In this document: one piece after another, positions 23,729-32,421 of the stretch
Layout of the letters: the number at the start of each line of letters is the position of its first letter
Position numbering within the stretch: position 1 is the first letter of the stretch
Source: QAMX01 sp964448855
GTDB taxonomy: Bacteria > Bacillota > Clostridia > Oscillospirales > QAMX01
Assembly: GCA_964448855.1 (NCBI GenBank)
Contig: CAYUXI010000001.1
Span: 124,001-188,000 of the forward strand
DNA: 64,000 nucleotides
Direction of reading: 5' to 3'
Position numbers and translations under genes: made by a program
The notes under the pieces: model-generated
Told to the model about the DNA's origin: nothing
The model's database searches: none
Seen by the model: the letters and a program-made list of their open reading frames with translations, nothing else

Positions 23729-25663
23729 TTATTTGGACTGACTTTGTGCTTCCTGATCCAGCCGATCCAGCTCGGCCATCCAGAGCGACGTAAACGCGTC
23801 ACTTGGCATCCGCCAGTCGCCACGCGGCGAAAGGGAAAGTGAGCCAACCTTTGGCCCATCCGGCAGACAGGAGCGCTTGAATTGCTGCGAGAAGAAACGG
23901 CGGTAGAAATTGCGGAGCCAGTACCGCAAGGTCGCGTCGTTGAATTCGTCGGCGAACGCATCGCGGGCGATGCGGAGCACCTTGGCCGGGTCATATCCGC
24001 GCCGAATGCAGTAAAACAGGTAGAAATCATGCAACAGGTATGGCCCCACCAGCTCTTCTGTTTTCTGAGCAATCTCTTCCCCATTGCCCGGCAACAGCTC
24101 CGGGCTGACCGGTGTATCCAGAATGTCCTGCAAGACCGATGCCAGCTGCGGATTGTCTGCGGCAGCGGCTTCATGCGCGACGAGATGACGAATCAGCGTT
24201 TTGGGTACGGATGCATTGACGCCGTACATCGACATATGATCTCCGTTATAGGTCGCCCAGCCAAGTGCCAGCTCGCTCAAATCGCCAGTACCGACGACAA
24301 GGCCGCCCTGCTCGTTGGCCAGATCCATGAGCACCTGTGTGCGCTCACGCGCCTGTGCGTTTTCAAAGACGACATTGTGGTTATTTGGATCGTGTTCAAT
24401 ATCCGCAAAATGACGGGAGACCGATTCGGCGATATTGATCGTCTTTGCGGGAATCCCGAGAAGCTGACAAAGCGTAACTGCGTTGTTCTTGGTTCGGGCG
24501 GTCGTACCGAAGCACGGCATGGTGACAGCCGTGATTTCCGTGACCGGACGATTCAGCAGGGACATGGCGCGAACCGCAACCAGCAGCGCCAGGCAGGAAT
24601 CCAAACCGCCGGAAATCCCGATCACCAGAGACTTGGCAGAGGTATGGCGCACACGGCGGGCAAGGCCATGCGCCTGAATTTGCAGGATATCTTCACAGCG
24701 GCGCTGGCGAAGGGTGGGATCCTGAGGGACAAACGGTTCCTTTGCAAAGTGTCTGGAAAGCTTTGTCGGATGGATTTGCAGGTCAAATGCAATCTTCTCA
24801 TACCCTGTCGTATCAACCTGATGCGAGGAAATCCGCCGACGTTCTGCGGCGAGATAGGCTACATCGATTTCGCTCATTGCAAAACCGTGATCAAAAGGAG
24901 TGGTTTCAGTCAGAATAGAGCCGTTTTCGCCGATCAGATGATGCGCGGCAAAAACCATATCGGTTGTGGATTCGTCCTCACCGGCATCCGCGTAGACATA
25001 CCCACAGAGCAGCCGGGCAGACTGCGAGGAGACCAGCATACGCCGGTAATCGCTCTTGCCGACCGTTTCATTGCTGGCAGACAGGTTGCAGATGATGGTT
25101 GCACCGGCACGGGCGTGTCCAATAGACGGCGGAGCTGCGACCCACAAATCCTCACAGATTTCAACGCCAACTTGCAGCTCTGGCAGCTGCGGCGTACAAA
25201 ACAGCAGATGCGTCCCGAAGGGAACCGTTTGACCGTTGACCGTGATCCGGGTGTTGTCGGCCGGAGCGGGTGAAAAATAGCGCGGCTCAAAAAACTCAGC
25301 GTAGTCCGGCAGATGGGTCTTTGGAACGATGCCAAGGAGTTGACCATCAAACAGCACGGCAGCACAGTTATACAGCTTCTGGTTGTTTGCAATGGGCAGA
25401 CCGACAAGCACCAGCAGATTTTTGCCGAGCGTCGAGGCTGTAATCCGTTCCAGCGCGTGCAGAGCCCCCTGCAAAAGGGTATGCTGCAAAAAAAGATCTC
25501 CACAGGTGTACCCGGTGATGCACAATTCCGGAAGCGTCAAAACCGATACCTGGGATTGTACAGCCTGATCAATTGCATCAATGATTCTGTCGGCGTTGTA
25601 TGCACAATCAGCAACACGCAGCGCCGGAGAAAACGCAGCAACACGAACAAATCCGTTCTGCAT
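23729..25663 (-). CDS. nadE: Glutamine-dependent NAD+ synthetase
   Basis: The start at 25663 (MQNGFVRVAAFSP), with GGAGG upstream, gives 644 residues, the length of the two-domain enzyme. The N-terminal nitrilase/glutaminase domain has its Glu-Lys-Cys triad in LPELCITGYT, VPKTHLPDYAEFFEPRYF and VGVEICEDLW. The C-terminal synthetase domain has the ATP-pyrophosphatase P-loop VIGISGGLDSCLALLVAVRA and ends with a basic region. It converts deamido-NAD to NAD+ using glutamine. A longer upstream frame runs through the tRNA and is not real. Confidence 0.95.
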   Translation of the reverse strand: MQNGFVRVAAFSPALRVADCAYNADRIIDAIDQAVQSQVSVLTLPELCITGYTCGDLFLQHTLLQGALHALERITASTLGKNLLVLVGLPIANNQKLYNCAAVLFDGQLLGIVPKTHLPDYAEFFEPRYFSPAPADNTRITVNGQTVPFGTHLLFCTPQLPELQVGVEICEDLWVAAPPSIGHARAGATIICNLSASNETVGKSDYRRMLVSSQSARLLCGYVYADAGEDESTTDMVFAAHHLIGENGSILTETTPFDHGFAMSEIDVAYLAAERRRISSHQVDTTGYEKIAFDLQIHPTKLSRHFAKEPFVPQDPTLRQRRCEDILQIQAHGLARRVRHTSAKSLVIGISGGLDSCLALLVAVRAMSLLNRPVTEITAVTMPCFGTTARTKNNAVTLCQLLGIPAKTINIAESVSRHFADIEHDPNNHNVVFENAQARERTQVLMDLANEQGGLVVGTGDLSELALGWATYNGDHMSMYGVNASVPKTLIRHLVAHEAAAADNPQLASVLQDILDTPVSPELLPGNGEEIAQKTEELVGPYLLHDFYLFYCIRRGYDPAKVLRIARDAFADEFNDATLRYWLRNFYRRFFSQQFKRSCLPDGPKVGSLSLSPRGDWRMPSDAFTSLWMAELDRLDQEAQSQSK

Positions 25664-25724
25664 AAAAAACCTCCGTTGATGGTTCGCAATCATTTGAAAA
25701 ATATGGGTATTCGATCGAAATAAG

Positions 25725-25760
25725 TAGAAAAACACCGACTTCCAAAAAAAGTCGGTGTTT
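25725..25760 (-). terminator. Terminator after tRNA-Ala
   Basis: Minus strand AAACACCGACT...AGTCGGTGTTT stem directly after the CCA end, followed by TTTTTC. Confidence 0.85.
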
Positions 25761-25762
25761 TC

Positions 25763-25838
<76 letters not shown>

Positions 25839-25877
25839 GTGAACATTTGGTGTCGAGCACTGCGCTCAACGAGGTAT

Positions 25878-25906
25878 ATTATACCAGATCTCATTTCGTT
25901 TGTCAA
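25878..25906 (-). promoter_or_regulatory. Promoter for tRNA-Ala
   Basis: Minus strand TTGACA (25906-25901), 17-base spacer, TATAAT (25883-25878), 40 bases upstream of the tRNA. Confidence 0.85.
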
Positions 25907-25927
25907 GCCTCAAACGAAAATTTCTTC

Positions 25928-25972
25928 AAAAAAATTTCCGTCCGCCACGCGGATTCGCGAGAGCGGACGGAA
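25928..25972 (-). terminator. Terminator after dapB
   Basis: TTCCGTCCGC / GCGGACGGAA stem (10 bp) followed on the minus strand by ATTTTTTT. It closes the asd-dapA-dapB transcript. Confidence 0.85.
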
Positions 25973-25981
25973 TTGGCATTT

Positions 25982-26740
25982 TTACTCGTTGGAAAGGACG
26001 TCATTCATCGAATACAGGCGCTTTTCCTGAACAGAAGCCATGTACTGTGCTGCGCGCAGTGCGCCGGATGCGAACACTTCCCTGCTGGATACGCTGTGCG
26101 ACAGTGTGATCACCTCATTATATCCGGCAAAAATCACATCGTGATCGCCGCAGATGGTGCCGCCGCGGATGGAATGGATGCCGATTTCATCCTTGGAACG
26201 TGGCTTGCGGACGGAATGCCGATCATAAACGTATTGTTTGCCGTCATCGAACGCTGATGCGGCGGCGTCCGCGAGCATCAGCGCAGTGCCGCTGGGTGCA
26301 TCGAGCTTTTGATTGTGATGCTTTTCGACGATTTCAATATCAAACTGGGTGCCGAGAATCGCGGCGGCCTTTTGCGTCAGCATGGCCAGCAGATTCACAC
26401 CGAGTGACATATTGGCCGAGCGGAACAGAGGCACCTGTTTGGATGCATCCTGAATGGCCTGAAGATCGTCCTCTGTGTAGCCGGTGGTTGCCAGAATGGC
26501 CGGAATCTGATGTTCGACGGCGTAGTGCAGGATGGACGGCAACGCGGATACGTGCGAAAAGTCAATGATGACATCGGCCGTCCCGGTGTATTCCGCAATG
26601 TTCTTGTATACCGGGAAGCTGAAAGACGGTTGGCAAACCCGATCAACGCCTGCAACAATGACGGCATCGTATGTGTCTATGATGGAGGCGATGGCATGTC
26701 CCATACGCCCGTTGCAGCCGGATAAAATGATTTGAATCAT
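25982..26740 (-). CDS. dapB: 4-hydroxy-tetrahydrodipicolinate reductase
   Basis: 252 residues. The N-terminal Rossmann motif MIQIILSGCNGRMGHAIASII is followed by VIIDFSH and ATTGYTEDDL, and the active-site segment EKHHNQKLDAPSGTALMLAD has the family HHxxKxDAPSGT. IHSIRGGTICGDHDVIFAG follows. It reduces the dihydrodipicolinate precursor with NAD(P)H in the lysine/peptidoglycan pathway. It is 87 bp after dapA, separated by a strong hairpin at 26790-26819. Confidence 0.96.
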   Translation of the reverse strand: MIQIILSGCNGRMGHAIASIIDTYDAVIVAGVDRVCQPSFSFPVYKNIAEYTGTADVIIDFSHVSALPSILHYAVEHQIPAILATTGYTEDDLQAIQDASKQVPLFRSANMSLGVNLLAMLTQKAAAILGTQFDIEIVEKHHNQKLDAPSGTALMLADAAASAFDDGKQYVYDRHSVRKPRSKDEIGIHSIRGGTICGDHDVIFAGYNEVITLSHSVSSREVFASGALRAAQYMASVQEKRLYSMNDVLSNE

Positions 26741-26789
26741 GGAAAAACCTGCCTTATCTGTCAGAGTAGAATCGTGAGAACAGAGACAA

Positions 26790-26819
26790 GCCGCTCTGAG
26801 CTATCACCTACAGAGCGGC
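26790..26819 (-). other. Intergenic hairpin between dapA and dapB
   Basis: GCCGCTCTG and CAGAGCGGC form a nine-base stem without a U-run; possibly an RNA-stability or processing element. Confidence 0.5.
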
Positions 26820-26827
26820 CTGCACCG

Positions 26828-27718
26828 TTATTGTAAGAGACCTGTTCTGCGCAGTGTCTGTTCGAGCAACGCCTTGTTGGCGGAGCCCATTTCACACAGC
26901 GGCAGACGCATGGAGGAAGAACAGAGCCCCATCATACCCATTGCGGTTTTGACCGGAATCGGGTTGACTTCCAGAAAGAGATTGTGCATCAGATCGTAAT
27001 TCTCGATCTGGAGGTCCTGGGCGGTCTGATAGTCGCCGTGAAAGAAGCTCTGGCAGAGCTTCGACATGAGCTGCGGTGCCACGTTGGAAACGACCGAGAT
27101 GACACCCTTGCCGCCGAGCGCCAGAATCGGGACAACCTGATCATCATTGCCGCTCCAGATATTCAGCTCATCGCCGCAGAGATGGCGGGTGTGTGCAATC
27201 AGAGAAAAGTCCCCTGACGCTTCCTTGACGCCGTTGATCATTGGGTGCTTAGAGAGCTCATAATACGTGTCGGCGTGGATGGATAATCCGGTACGGGACG
27301 GAACATTGTAGAGGATCATCGGCACGTGGACGCGGTCTGCCAGATATGTGAAGTGGCGAATCAGGCCGGCCTGCGTGGTTTTGTTATAATACGGAGTGAC
27401 CTGAAGAAGTGCATCTGCGCCGACATCTTCAGCAAACAGCGAGAGCTGCAGCGAATAAGCCGTATCGTTGGAGCCGGTTCCCGCAATGACCGGGATTCGA
27501 CCATTCACGACCTTGACGCAAAAACGGATGCATTCTTTGTGTTCTTCATCTGTTAAGGCAGCAGCCTCACCGGTTGTTCCGCAAATCGTAATACAATTGG
27601 TTCCCCCTGCGATTTGCAGCTCGATCAATTCCTCGAGCTTGGCATAATCGACCGAATAGTCATCGCGAAAAGGCGTTACAAGAGCAACGCTTGCTCCGGT
27701 AAATACTGGCTTTTTCAT
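26828..27718 (-). CDS. dapA: 4-hydroxy-tetrahydrodipicolinate synthase
   Basis: 296-residue TIM barrel. GASVALVTPFRDDYSVDY opens it, CGTTGEAAALTDEE is the substrate-binding loop (GTTGE), YNVPSRTG carries the catalytic Tyr, and NGVKEASGDFS the Schiff-base Lys. It condenses pyruvate with aspartate semialdehyde. Encoded 87 bp downstream of asd and upstream of dapB on one strand. Confidence 0.97.
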   Translation of the reverse strand: MKKPVFTGASVALVTPFRDDYSVDYAKLEELIELQIAGGTNCITICGTTGEAAALTDEEHKECIRFCVKVVNGRIPVIAGTGSNDTAYSLQLSLFAEDVGADALLQVTPYYNKTTQAGLIRHFTYLADRVHVPMILYNVPSRTGLSIHADTYYELSKHPMINGVKEASGDFSLIAHTRHLCGDELNIWSGNDDQVVPILALGGKGVISVVSNVAPQLMSKLCQSFFHGDYQTAQDLQIENYDLMHNLFLEVNPIPVKTAMGMMGLCSSSMRLPLCEMGSANKALLEQTLRRTGLLQ

Positions 27719-27805
27719 ATTATCACCTGTTTATCCTTGCGGATAAACCTCCTTTTTTAAGAATAACAGGACTCATCCCCTGCTGCTGAGAAACGGTTTG
27801 AACGC

Positions 27806-28900
27806 TTATCGGGCGGTTCTCTTGACGACGTAGCCCTTTGCGCAAAGCAATTCAGCCATCAGGACACCGCCGCCGGCTGCACCGCGGAGTGTATTATGAG
27901 AAAGACAGACAAACTTGATGGTGTACTGCGAGTCTTCGCGCAGACGACCAATGGAGACGGCCATGCCGTTTTCGAGCATACGATCCAGGCCGGTCTGCGG
28001 TCTGTTTTCTTCTTCGAAATAGTGGAGGAACTGCTTCGGTGCGCTGGGCAGATTCAGGCGCTGTGCTTCGCCCTGATAGGAGCACCAGCGGGCTTTGATG
28101 GCGTCCAGGCCAGGGTTGTTCTGCAGCTTGACAAAAACAGCAGCCAAATGGCCGTCACTGACCGGAACGCGAATGCACTGTGTGGTGATCGGAACACGGT
28201 TGGAGGGGACGATCACGCCGTTTTCGATGGTACCCCAGATCTTTCCGGGCTCTTTTTCGCTTTTTTCTTCTTCGCCGCCGATAAACGGAATCACGTTATC
28301 GACCATTTCCGGCCATGTATTGAAATTCTTTCCGGCGCCGGAAATTGCCTGGTAGGTGCAGGCCAGAGCACGTTCAACGCCCAGATCCAGCAGCGGATGA
28401 ATGGCGGGCACATAGCTTTGCAGAGAACAATTCGATTTGACGGCAATGAAGCCGGTGGAGGTACCCAGACGTTTTCTCTGTGCGTGAATAATTTCGGCGT
28501 GCTCCGCATTGATTTCAGGAACAATCATCGGGACATCCGGCGTGAAACGGTTGGCCGAGTTGTTGGACATGACCGGGCAGCCGAGCTTGGCATACGCTTC
28601 TTCCAGCGCTTTGATTTCGTCCTTCTGCATATCGACGGCGCAGAAGACAAAATCGACGGAGGATGCGATTTCTTCCATATCGGCGATGGCGTCCCGAACG
28701 ATAAGATCCGCGAACGCTTCGGGCATGGGTGTATTCAGCAGCCAGCGCTTACCGGCGGCTTCGCGATAGGTTTTCCCAGCGGAACGCGCACTTGCAGCCA
28801 GCGTGGTCACTTCAAACCACGGGTGTCCGTCCAGCAGTGTTGCAAAGCGCTGACCGACCATTCCGGTTGCACCGATAATACCAACTTTGTATTTGTCCAT
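27806..28900 (-). CDS. asd: Aspartate-semialdehyde dehydrogenase (archaeal/fungal type)
   Basis: 364 residues. The N-terminal NADP-binding GIIGATGMVGQRFATLL is followed by NNSANRFTPDVPMIVPEIN, and AVKSNCSLQSYVPAI holds the catalytic Cys. AISGAGKNFNTWPEMVDNVIPFIGGEEEKSE then ITTQCIRVPVSDGHLAAVFV mark the longer archaeal/fungal-type branch, which some Clostridia use instead of the ~330-residue bacterial form. It makes aspartate semialdehyde for lysine, DAP and threonine. It heads asd-dapA-dapB behind a leader of about 207 bases. Confidence 0.93.
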   Translation of the reverse strand: MDKYKVGIIGATGMVGQRFATLLDGHPWFEVTTLAASARSAGKTYREAAGKRWLLNTPMPEAFADLIVRDAIADMEEIASSVDFVFCAVDMQKDEIKALEEAYAKLGCPVMSNNSANRFTPDVPMIVPEINAEHAEIIHAQRKRLGTSTGFIAVKSNCSLQSYVPAIHPLLDLGVERALACTYQAISGAGKNFNTWPEMVDNVIPFIGGEEEKSEKEPGKIWGTIENGVIVPSNRVPITTQCIRVPVSDGHLAAVFVKLQNNPGLDAIKARWCSYQGEAQRLNLPSAPKQFLHYFEEENRPQTGLDRMLENGMAVSIGRLREDSQYTIKFVCLSHNTLRGAAGGGVLMAELLCAKGYVVKRTAR

Positions 28901-29026
28901 TCAAAAAACATCCCTTCGTTGCCAGTGTTCTCACCGGCAGATGATCTGATTTGGATTCAAGCTGATCAAAACAGCTTTCCTCTGTACTCTGTCAAATGTA
29001 AAATCTCGGGAAACGGCTTTTCTGCC

Positions 29027-29055
29027 TTGAAATGCTGCCGAATATCGTGTATAAT
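29027..29055 (+). promoter_or_regulatory. Promoter for the SpoIID-like gene
   Basis: TTGAAA (29027-29032), 17-base spacer, TATAAT (29050-29055), giving a leader of about 145 bases before the GTG at 29206. The rest of the 28901-29205 gap holds only the paired promoters and weak stem-loops (for example AAGCTG/CAGCTT near 28960). Confidence 0.75.
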
Positions 29056-29113
29056 ATAGATTGATTCGCAGGGGATTCGACAGAATCTGCCGTTGCTTTC
29101 CAGATTACTTTAT

Positions 29114-29142
29114 ATTATAACAAACTGCTTTACTACTGTCAA
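29114..29142 (-). promoter_or_regulatory. Consensus promoter for asd-dapA-dapB
   Basis: Minus strand TTGACA (29142-29137), 17-base spacer, TATAAT (29119-29114). The divergent promoter at 29027-29055 lies inside its leader, so the two transcripts overlap by roughly 45 bases. The asd leader shows no recognisable lysine riboswitch. Confidence 0.8.
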
Positions 29143-29205
29143 CCGCTGTCCTTCGGAACAGCCGAAAAAAATCGCGATTGACTGTATTTTTACGGAGGTA
29201 CTATC

Positions 29206-30912
29206 GTGACGCGACATCACAAAACGTACAGGGTATCCGCTTTCCTTCTGATCTTAGTCTGTCTCTGTATGCTGGCACCCGCCGTCTTAGCGGACCCGGC
29301 AGACGAAACGGATTATTCAACCTATATGGTTCGAACTGGCCTGTCATATGGCTCCAGCTCCCTGACCGCAGCCAACTTCCAAGTGGCATCCGGAACCGGA
29401 ACGGGCTTTGACGCCGGTTATTTCGGAGATGATCGGCAATTTGTCCCGCTCTATACGATTGCCGGAGAAACGGAAATCACGGTGATCAGGAGCCGGAACT
29501 ATAGCCTTGTTTCTGCTTCCTATGTGTCAGAAGGCTCGGATGCGACAAACGTCGTGGGCGGATATCATATTGAACTGGGCGTCTCTTTCGACGATCAGTC
29601 GGCGCTGGATCGCGCCGTGTCGGACGTTTATGCGGCAACCAACTACTTTTCGTACCCCGCATATACCGCCAACGGTTATCGCGTCCGAATCGGCCGGTAT
29701 CTCTCGGAATCGAGTGCCGCGGAGGATTTGCCTGTGATTACGGAGCGCCTTGCTGCACTGTACCCGGATGCACAGCTGAAAATCGTGGGGATGGGAACAA
29801 ACGCTTACACGGTTTTGCGAACCGGCACCCGACATATCCTCTACGAGTTTGACGGCGCATCCAGGCAGCTCGGCATTCAGGCCATCGGCGGAGACCATCC
29901 GGAAACGTGGCACAAGGGCTACAAATACTACGGCGGCTTTGATTTTGGCAACACCAGTGCGACGTCCATGGCCGTGATCAGCGTGGCAACGCTGACGGAT
30001 TATGTCAAGGGCGTCACGCCGTATGAATTGAACACCAACTGGCCGGAGGAATCCCTGAAGGCTCATGCGCTGTGCGCACAGACGTTTGCCATCACCAACC
30101 GAAACCGCCACGCAAGCTATGGCTTCGATGTCTGTACGGGACAGCACTGCCAGGTTTATCGTGGCACCACTTCCCTGACGCAGAAGATCAGTCAATGTGT
30201 CGATGCAGTGTCCGGGCAGATTATTACATACAACGGGAAACCGATTGATGCGGTCTACCATTCCTCCAACGGCGGCTGGACGGAAAATTCCGAAAACGTC
30301 TGGGTCGCACAGGTCCCCTATCTGAGAAGCGTGCCGGATACCTTCGAAACGCTGTCGTATGAAAATAACGGCTTGTGGGAAACCAGCATTACAAGCGCTC
30401 AGTTGACAGCCAAGCTCAACGCCAATGGCCATGCGATTGGCAAGGTGACCAGCGTCTCGATTGCAAAATTAACAGAGGCCGGGAGCGTATACAGTCTGGC
30501 CATTTCGGACGGAACCAAGACAGTGACGCTTAGCAAGGAAAATATGCGGATGGTGCTCGGCACATCTGTCCTGTTGAGCCAGAATTTCCGCGTAGTCAAT
30601 GATGGGCAGATTTATCTGAATCAGGGAGATGCGTCGCTTTCTGACCTGTACGGATGCACGGTGATCAACGGCAACGGTCAGCTGACGACGCTTTCTTCCT
30701 CCGCTCCGACTGTTCTGACCGGCAGCGGTACGGAAACGCTGACGCCTGAAAACACGGATTCCTCGGTGTTCCATTTTTCCGGAAAAGGATGGGGGCACAG
30801 TCTCGGCCTGAGCCAGATCGGCTCCAGAGGAATGTCGTGGCAGGGCTGGACATACGATCAGATTATTCACTATTACTATACCGGCGTTCGCATTACCGGT
30901 CTGGATGACTGA
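29206..30912 (+). CDS. SpoIID/LytB-domain cell-wall protein
   Basis: 568 residues from a GTG with GGAGG seven bases upstream. A signal peptide (FLLILVCLCMLAPAVLA, ~12-29) is followed by a ~200-residue N-terminal region rich in Ser/Thr/Ala with a SPOR-like pattern. The SpoIID domain follows from about residue 240: VTPYELNTNWPEESLKAHAL holds the conserved Glu-containing motif, CTGQHCQVYRG the family Cys pair, and FHFSGKGWGHSLGLSQIGSRGMSWQG plus YYYTGVRI the C-terminal signature. SpoIID-type enzymes are lytic transglycosylases acting on stem-peptide-free glycan. Being longer than SpoIID proper, it may be a vegetative or LytB-like paralogue. Confidence 0.88.
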   Translation: MTRHHKTYRVSAFLLILVCLCMLAPAVLADPADETDYSTYMVRTGLSYGSSSLTAANFQVASGTGTGFDAGYFGDDRQFVPLYTIAGETEITVIRSRNYSLVSASYVSEGSDATNVVGGYHIELGVSFDDQSALDRAVSDVYAATNYFSYPAYTANGYRVRIGRYLSESSAAEDLPVITERLAALYPDAQLKIVGMGTNAYTVLRTGTRHILYEFDGASRQLGIQAIGGDHPETWHKGYKYYGGFDFGNTSATSMAVISVATLTDYVKGVTPYELNTNWPEESLKAHALCAQTFAITNRNRHASYGFDVCTGQHCQVYRGTTSLTQKISQCVDAVSGQIITYNGKPIDAVYHSSNGGWTENSENVWVAQVPYLRSVPDTFETLSYENNGLWETSITSAQLTAKLNANGHAIGKVTSVSIAKLTEAGSVYSLAISDGTKTVTLSKENMRMVLGTSVLLSQNFRVVNDGQIYLNQGDASLSDLYGCTVINGNGQLTTLSSSAPTVLTGSGTETLTPENTDSSVFHFSGKGWGHSLGLSQIGSRGMSWQGWTYDQIIHYYYTGVRITGLDD

Positions 30913-31008
30913 CCCGGCGGATTCGAACCGGCAAAATATCGGACAGATGCATTCCATCCCAGCTATTGCTATGGTATGCATCCCGAAAAAGAAATGAGAT
31001 TCATTGGA

Positions 31009-32028
31009 ATGAAAACAACCGATTTTTTTTATGATCTTCCGCAGGAACTGATTGCGCAGACGCCTTGCGCCAATCGGGGCGGCTCCAGAATGCTGCACCT
31101 CCCCCTCAACGGAGATCCGATTCAGCATACCATGTTCCGAAACCTCCCGGAATTTCTGAAGCCGGGAGACTGTCTGGTCATGAACGATTCGCGTGTTATG
31201 CCGGCCAGGCTGCTTGGTAAGCGTTCTGGTGGCGGTGCTGCGGAATTGCTTCTCCTGAAACCTCTCGGCGGAGACGACTGGGAGGTTCTGGCACGTCCGG
31301 GGCGAAAGCTGATGCCCGGTGCGATCGTTTCCTTCGGAGAGGCCATGTCGGCAGAAATCTGCTCCGTCGGAGAAAATGGCTTGCGCCACGTCCGGTTCCG
31401 TTATTCCGGCGACTGGAATCTTTTGCTGGAGGAATTGGGACGAACGCCGCTGCCGCCGTATATCAAGCAGGAATTATCTGACCGCGAGCGGTATCAGACG
31501 GTCTACTCGAAACACATGGGCTCAGCGGCTGCACCGACAGCGGGACTTCATTTTACGGAAAATATGCTGGATACGCTGCGCGCAAAAGGGGTTCACACGG
31601 AATTTGTAACGCTGCACGTGGGTCTGGGCACATTCCGTCCCGTGCAGGAAGAAACGATCGAAGCGCACAAAATGCATACGGAAACATTTTCCATTTCCGC
31701 CGAAACGGCGCAGCGCATCAATGATGCCAAGGCGGCTGGAGGTCGCGTGATTGCGATTGGTACCACATCCTGTCGCGTGCTGGAGTCTGTTGCCGATGAA
31801 CAGGGGCAGCTCCGCGAAATGCACGGCGAGACCGATATTTTCATTTATCCGGGATACCGTTTCAAAATTCTTGACGGACTGTTTACCAACTTCCATTTGC
31901 CGGAAAGCACGCTGCTGATGCTGGTTTCGGCGTTGGCTGGCCGTGAACGGATTTTGAGTGCCTATCAGGAAGCGGTGCGCGAACGGTATCGGTTTTTCAG
32001 CTTTGGCGACGCGATGCTGATTCTGTAG
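31009..32028 (+). CDS. queA: S-adenosylmethionine:tRNA ribosyltransferase-isomerase
   Basis: The start at 31009 (MKTTDFFYDLPQELIAQTP) matches the usual QueA start, although an in-frame ATG at 30994 exists and no strong ribosome site is seen for either. 339 residues. Hallmarks: DCLVMNDSRVMPARLLGKR, SAAAPTAGLHFT, TLHVGLGTFRPVQEE, GTTSCRVLE, IYPGYRFKILDGLFTNFHLPESTLLMLVSAL. It builds epoxyqueuosine on tRNAs with GUN anticodons. The partner tgt is not in the window; it is often the next gene, but here a terminator follows. Confidence 0.95.
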   Translation: MKTTDFFYDLPQELIAQTPCANRGGSRMLHLPLNGDPIQHTMFRNLPEFLKPGDCLVMNDSRVMPARLLGKRSGGGAAELLLLKPLGGDDWEVLARPGRKLMPGAIVSFGEAMSAEICSVGENGLRHVRFRYSGDWNLLLEELGRTPLPPYIKQELSDRERYQTVYSKHMGSAAAPTAGLHFTENMLDTLRAKGVHTEFVTLHVGLGTFRPVQEETIEAHKMHTETFSISAETAQRINDAKAAGGRVIAIGTTSCRVLESVADEQGQLREMHGETDIFIYPGYRFKILDGLFTNFHLPESTLLMLVSALAGRERILSAYQEAVRERYRFFSFGDAMLIL

Positions 32029-32102
32029 CACTTCCCTATCCTTTTGGCTTGAAATCAGTTGGATGAAAGCGAAAGCGCTCAGAAGACAGACATGACCATA
32101 TG

Positions 32103-32138
32103 AAAAAGACGACAACCATACGGTTGCCGTCTTTTTTT
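32103..32138 (+). terminator. Terminator after queA
   Basis: GACGACAACC-ATAC-GGTTGCCGTC stem (one mismatch) followed by seven T. Confidence 0.85.
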
Positions 32139-32344
32139 GTCGTTCCCCCGAAATCCGGGAGGAAGCCCGAAAGCACAGACTGGAAATGGCTCAGTCTGAT
32201 CCGCTTTCCAACGGGATTCCCCGTAGCGCTGCATCACAGGAAGCGACCTGACGCTTCCTGTTTGCCTAAAGCATTGGGCTTGGATGTGCTGGTGTATTTT
32301 GAACGATGAAAAAATGCTGTTTTCAAGAGAAAAAACGGATTCAC
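32139..32344. other. Gene-free stretch between convergent queA and nifJ
   Basis: Of the 393 bases between the two stops, this middle part holds no convincing gene. It contains a perfect nine-base hairpin, CAGGAAGCG/CGCTTCCTG (32237-32260). A 69-codon open frame starting at 32100 begins inside the terminator and lacks a ribosome site. Confidence 0.5.
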
Positions 32345-32387
32345 AAAAAGATCGTCGCCAGTCGGGAGTACATCCCGGCTGGCGACG
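32345..32387 (-). terminator. Terminator after nifJ
   Basis: CGTCGCCAG / CTGGCGACG outer stem with an inner CGGGA/TCCCG helix, followed on the minus strand by ATCTTTTTG. Confidence 0.8.
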
Positions 32388-32421
32388 GTTCCATGATTGG
32401 GTTCAAAAACGGAAGAAAGAA

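Noticed and set aside
23882..25273. 463-codon plus-strand frame
   Set aside because: Antisense shadow of nadE, whose motifs are complete.
27896..29059. 387-codon plus-strand frame across asd
   Set aside because: Antisense shadow of asd. It also runs through both promoters.
28901..29107. Lysine riboswitch before asd
   Set aside because: The ~207-base leader was read for the conserved L-box segments and they are absent.
32100..32309. 69-codon plus-strand frame after queA
   Set aside because: It starts inside the queA terminator and has no ribosome site.
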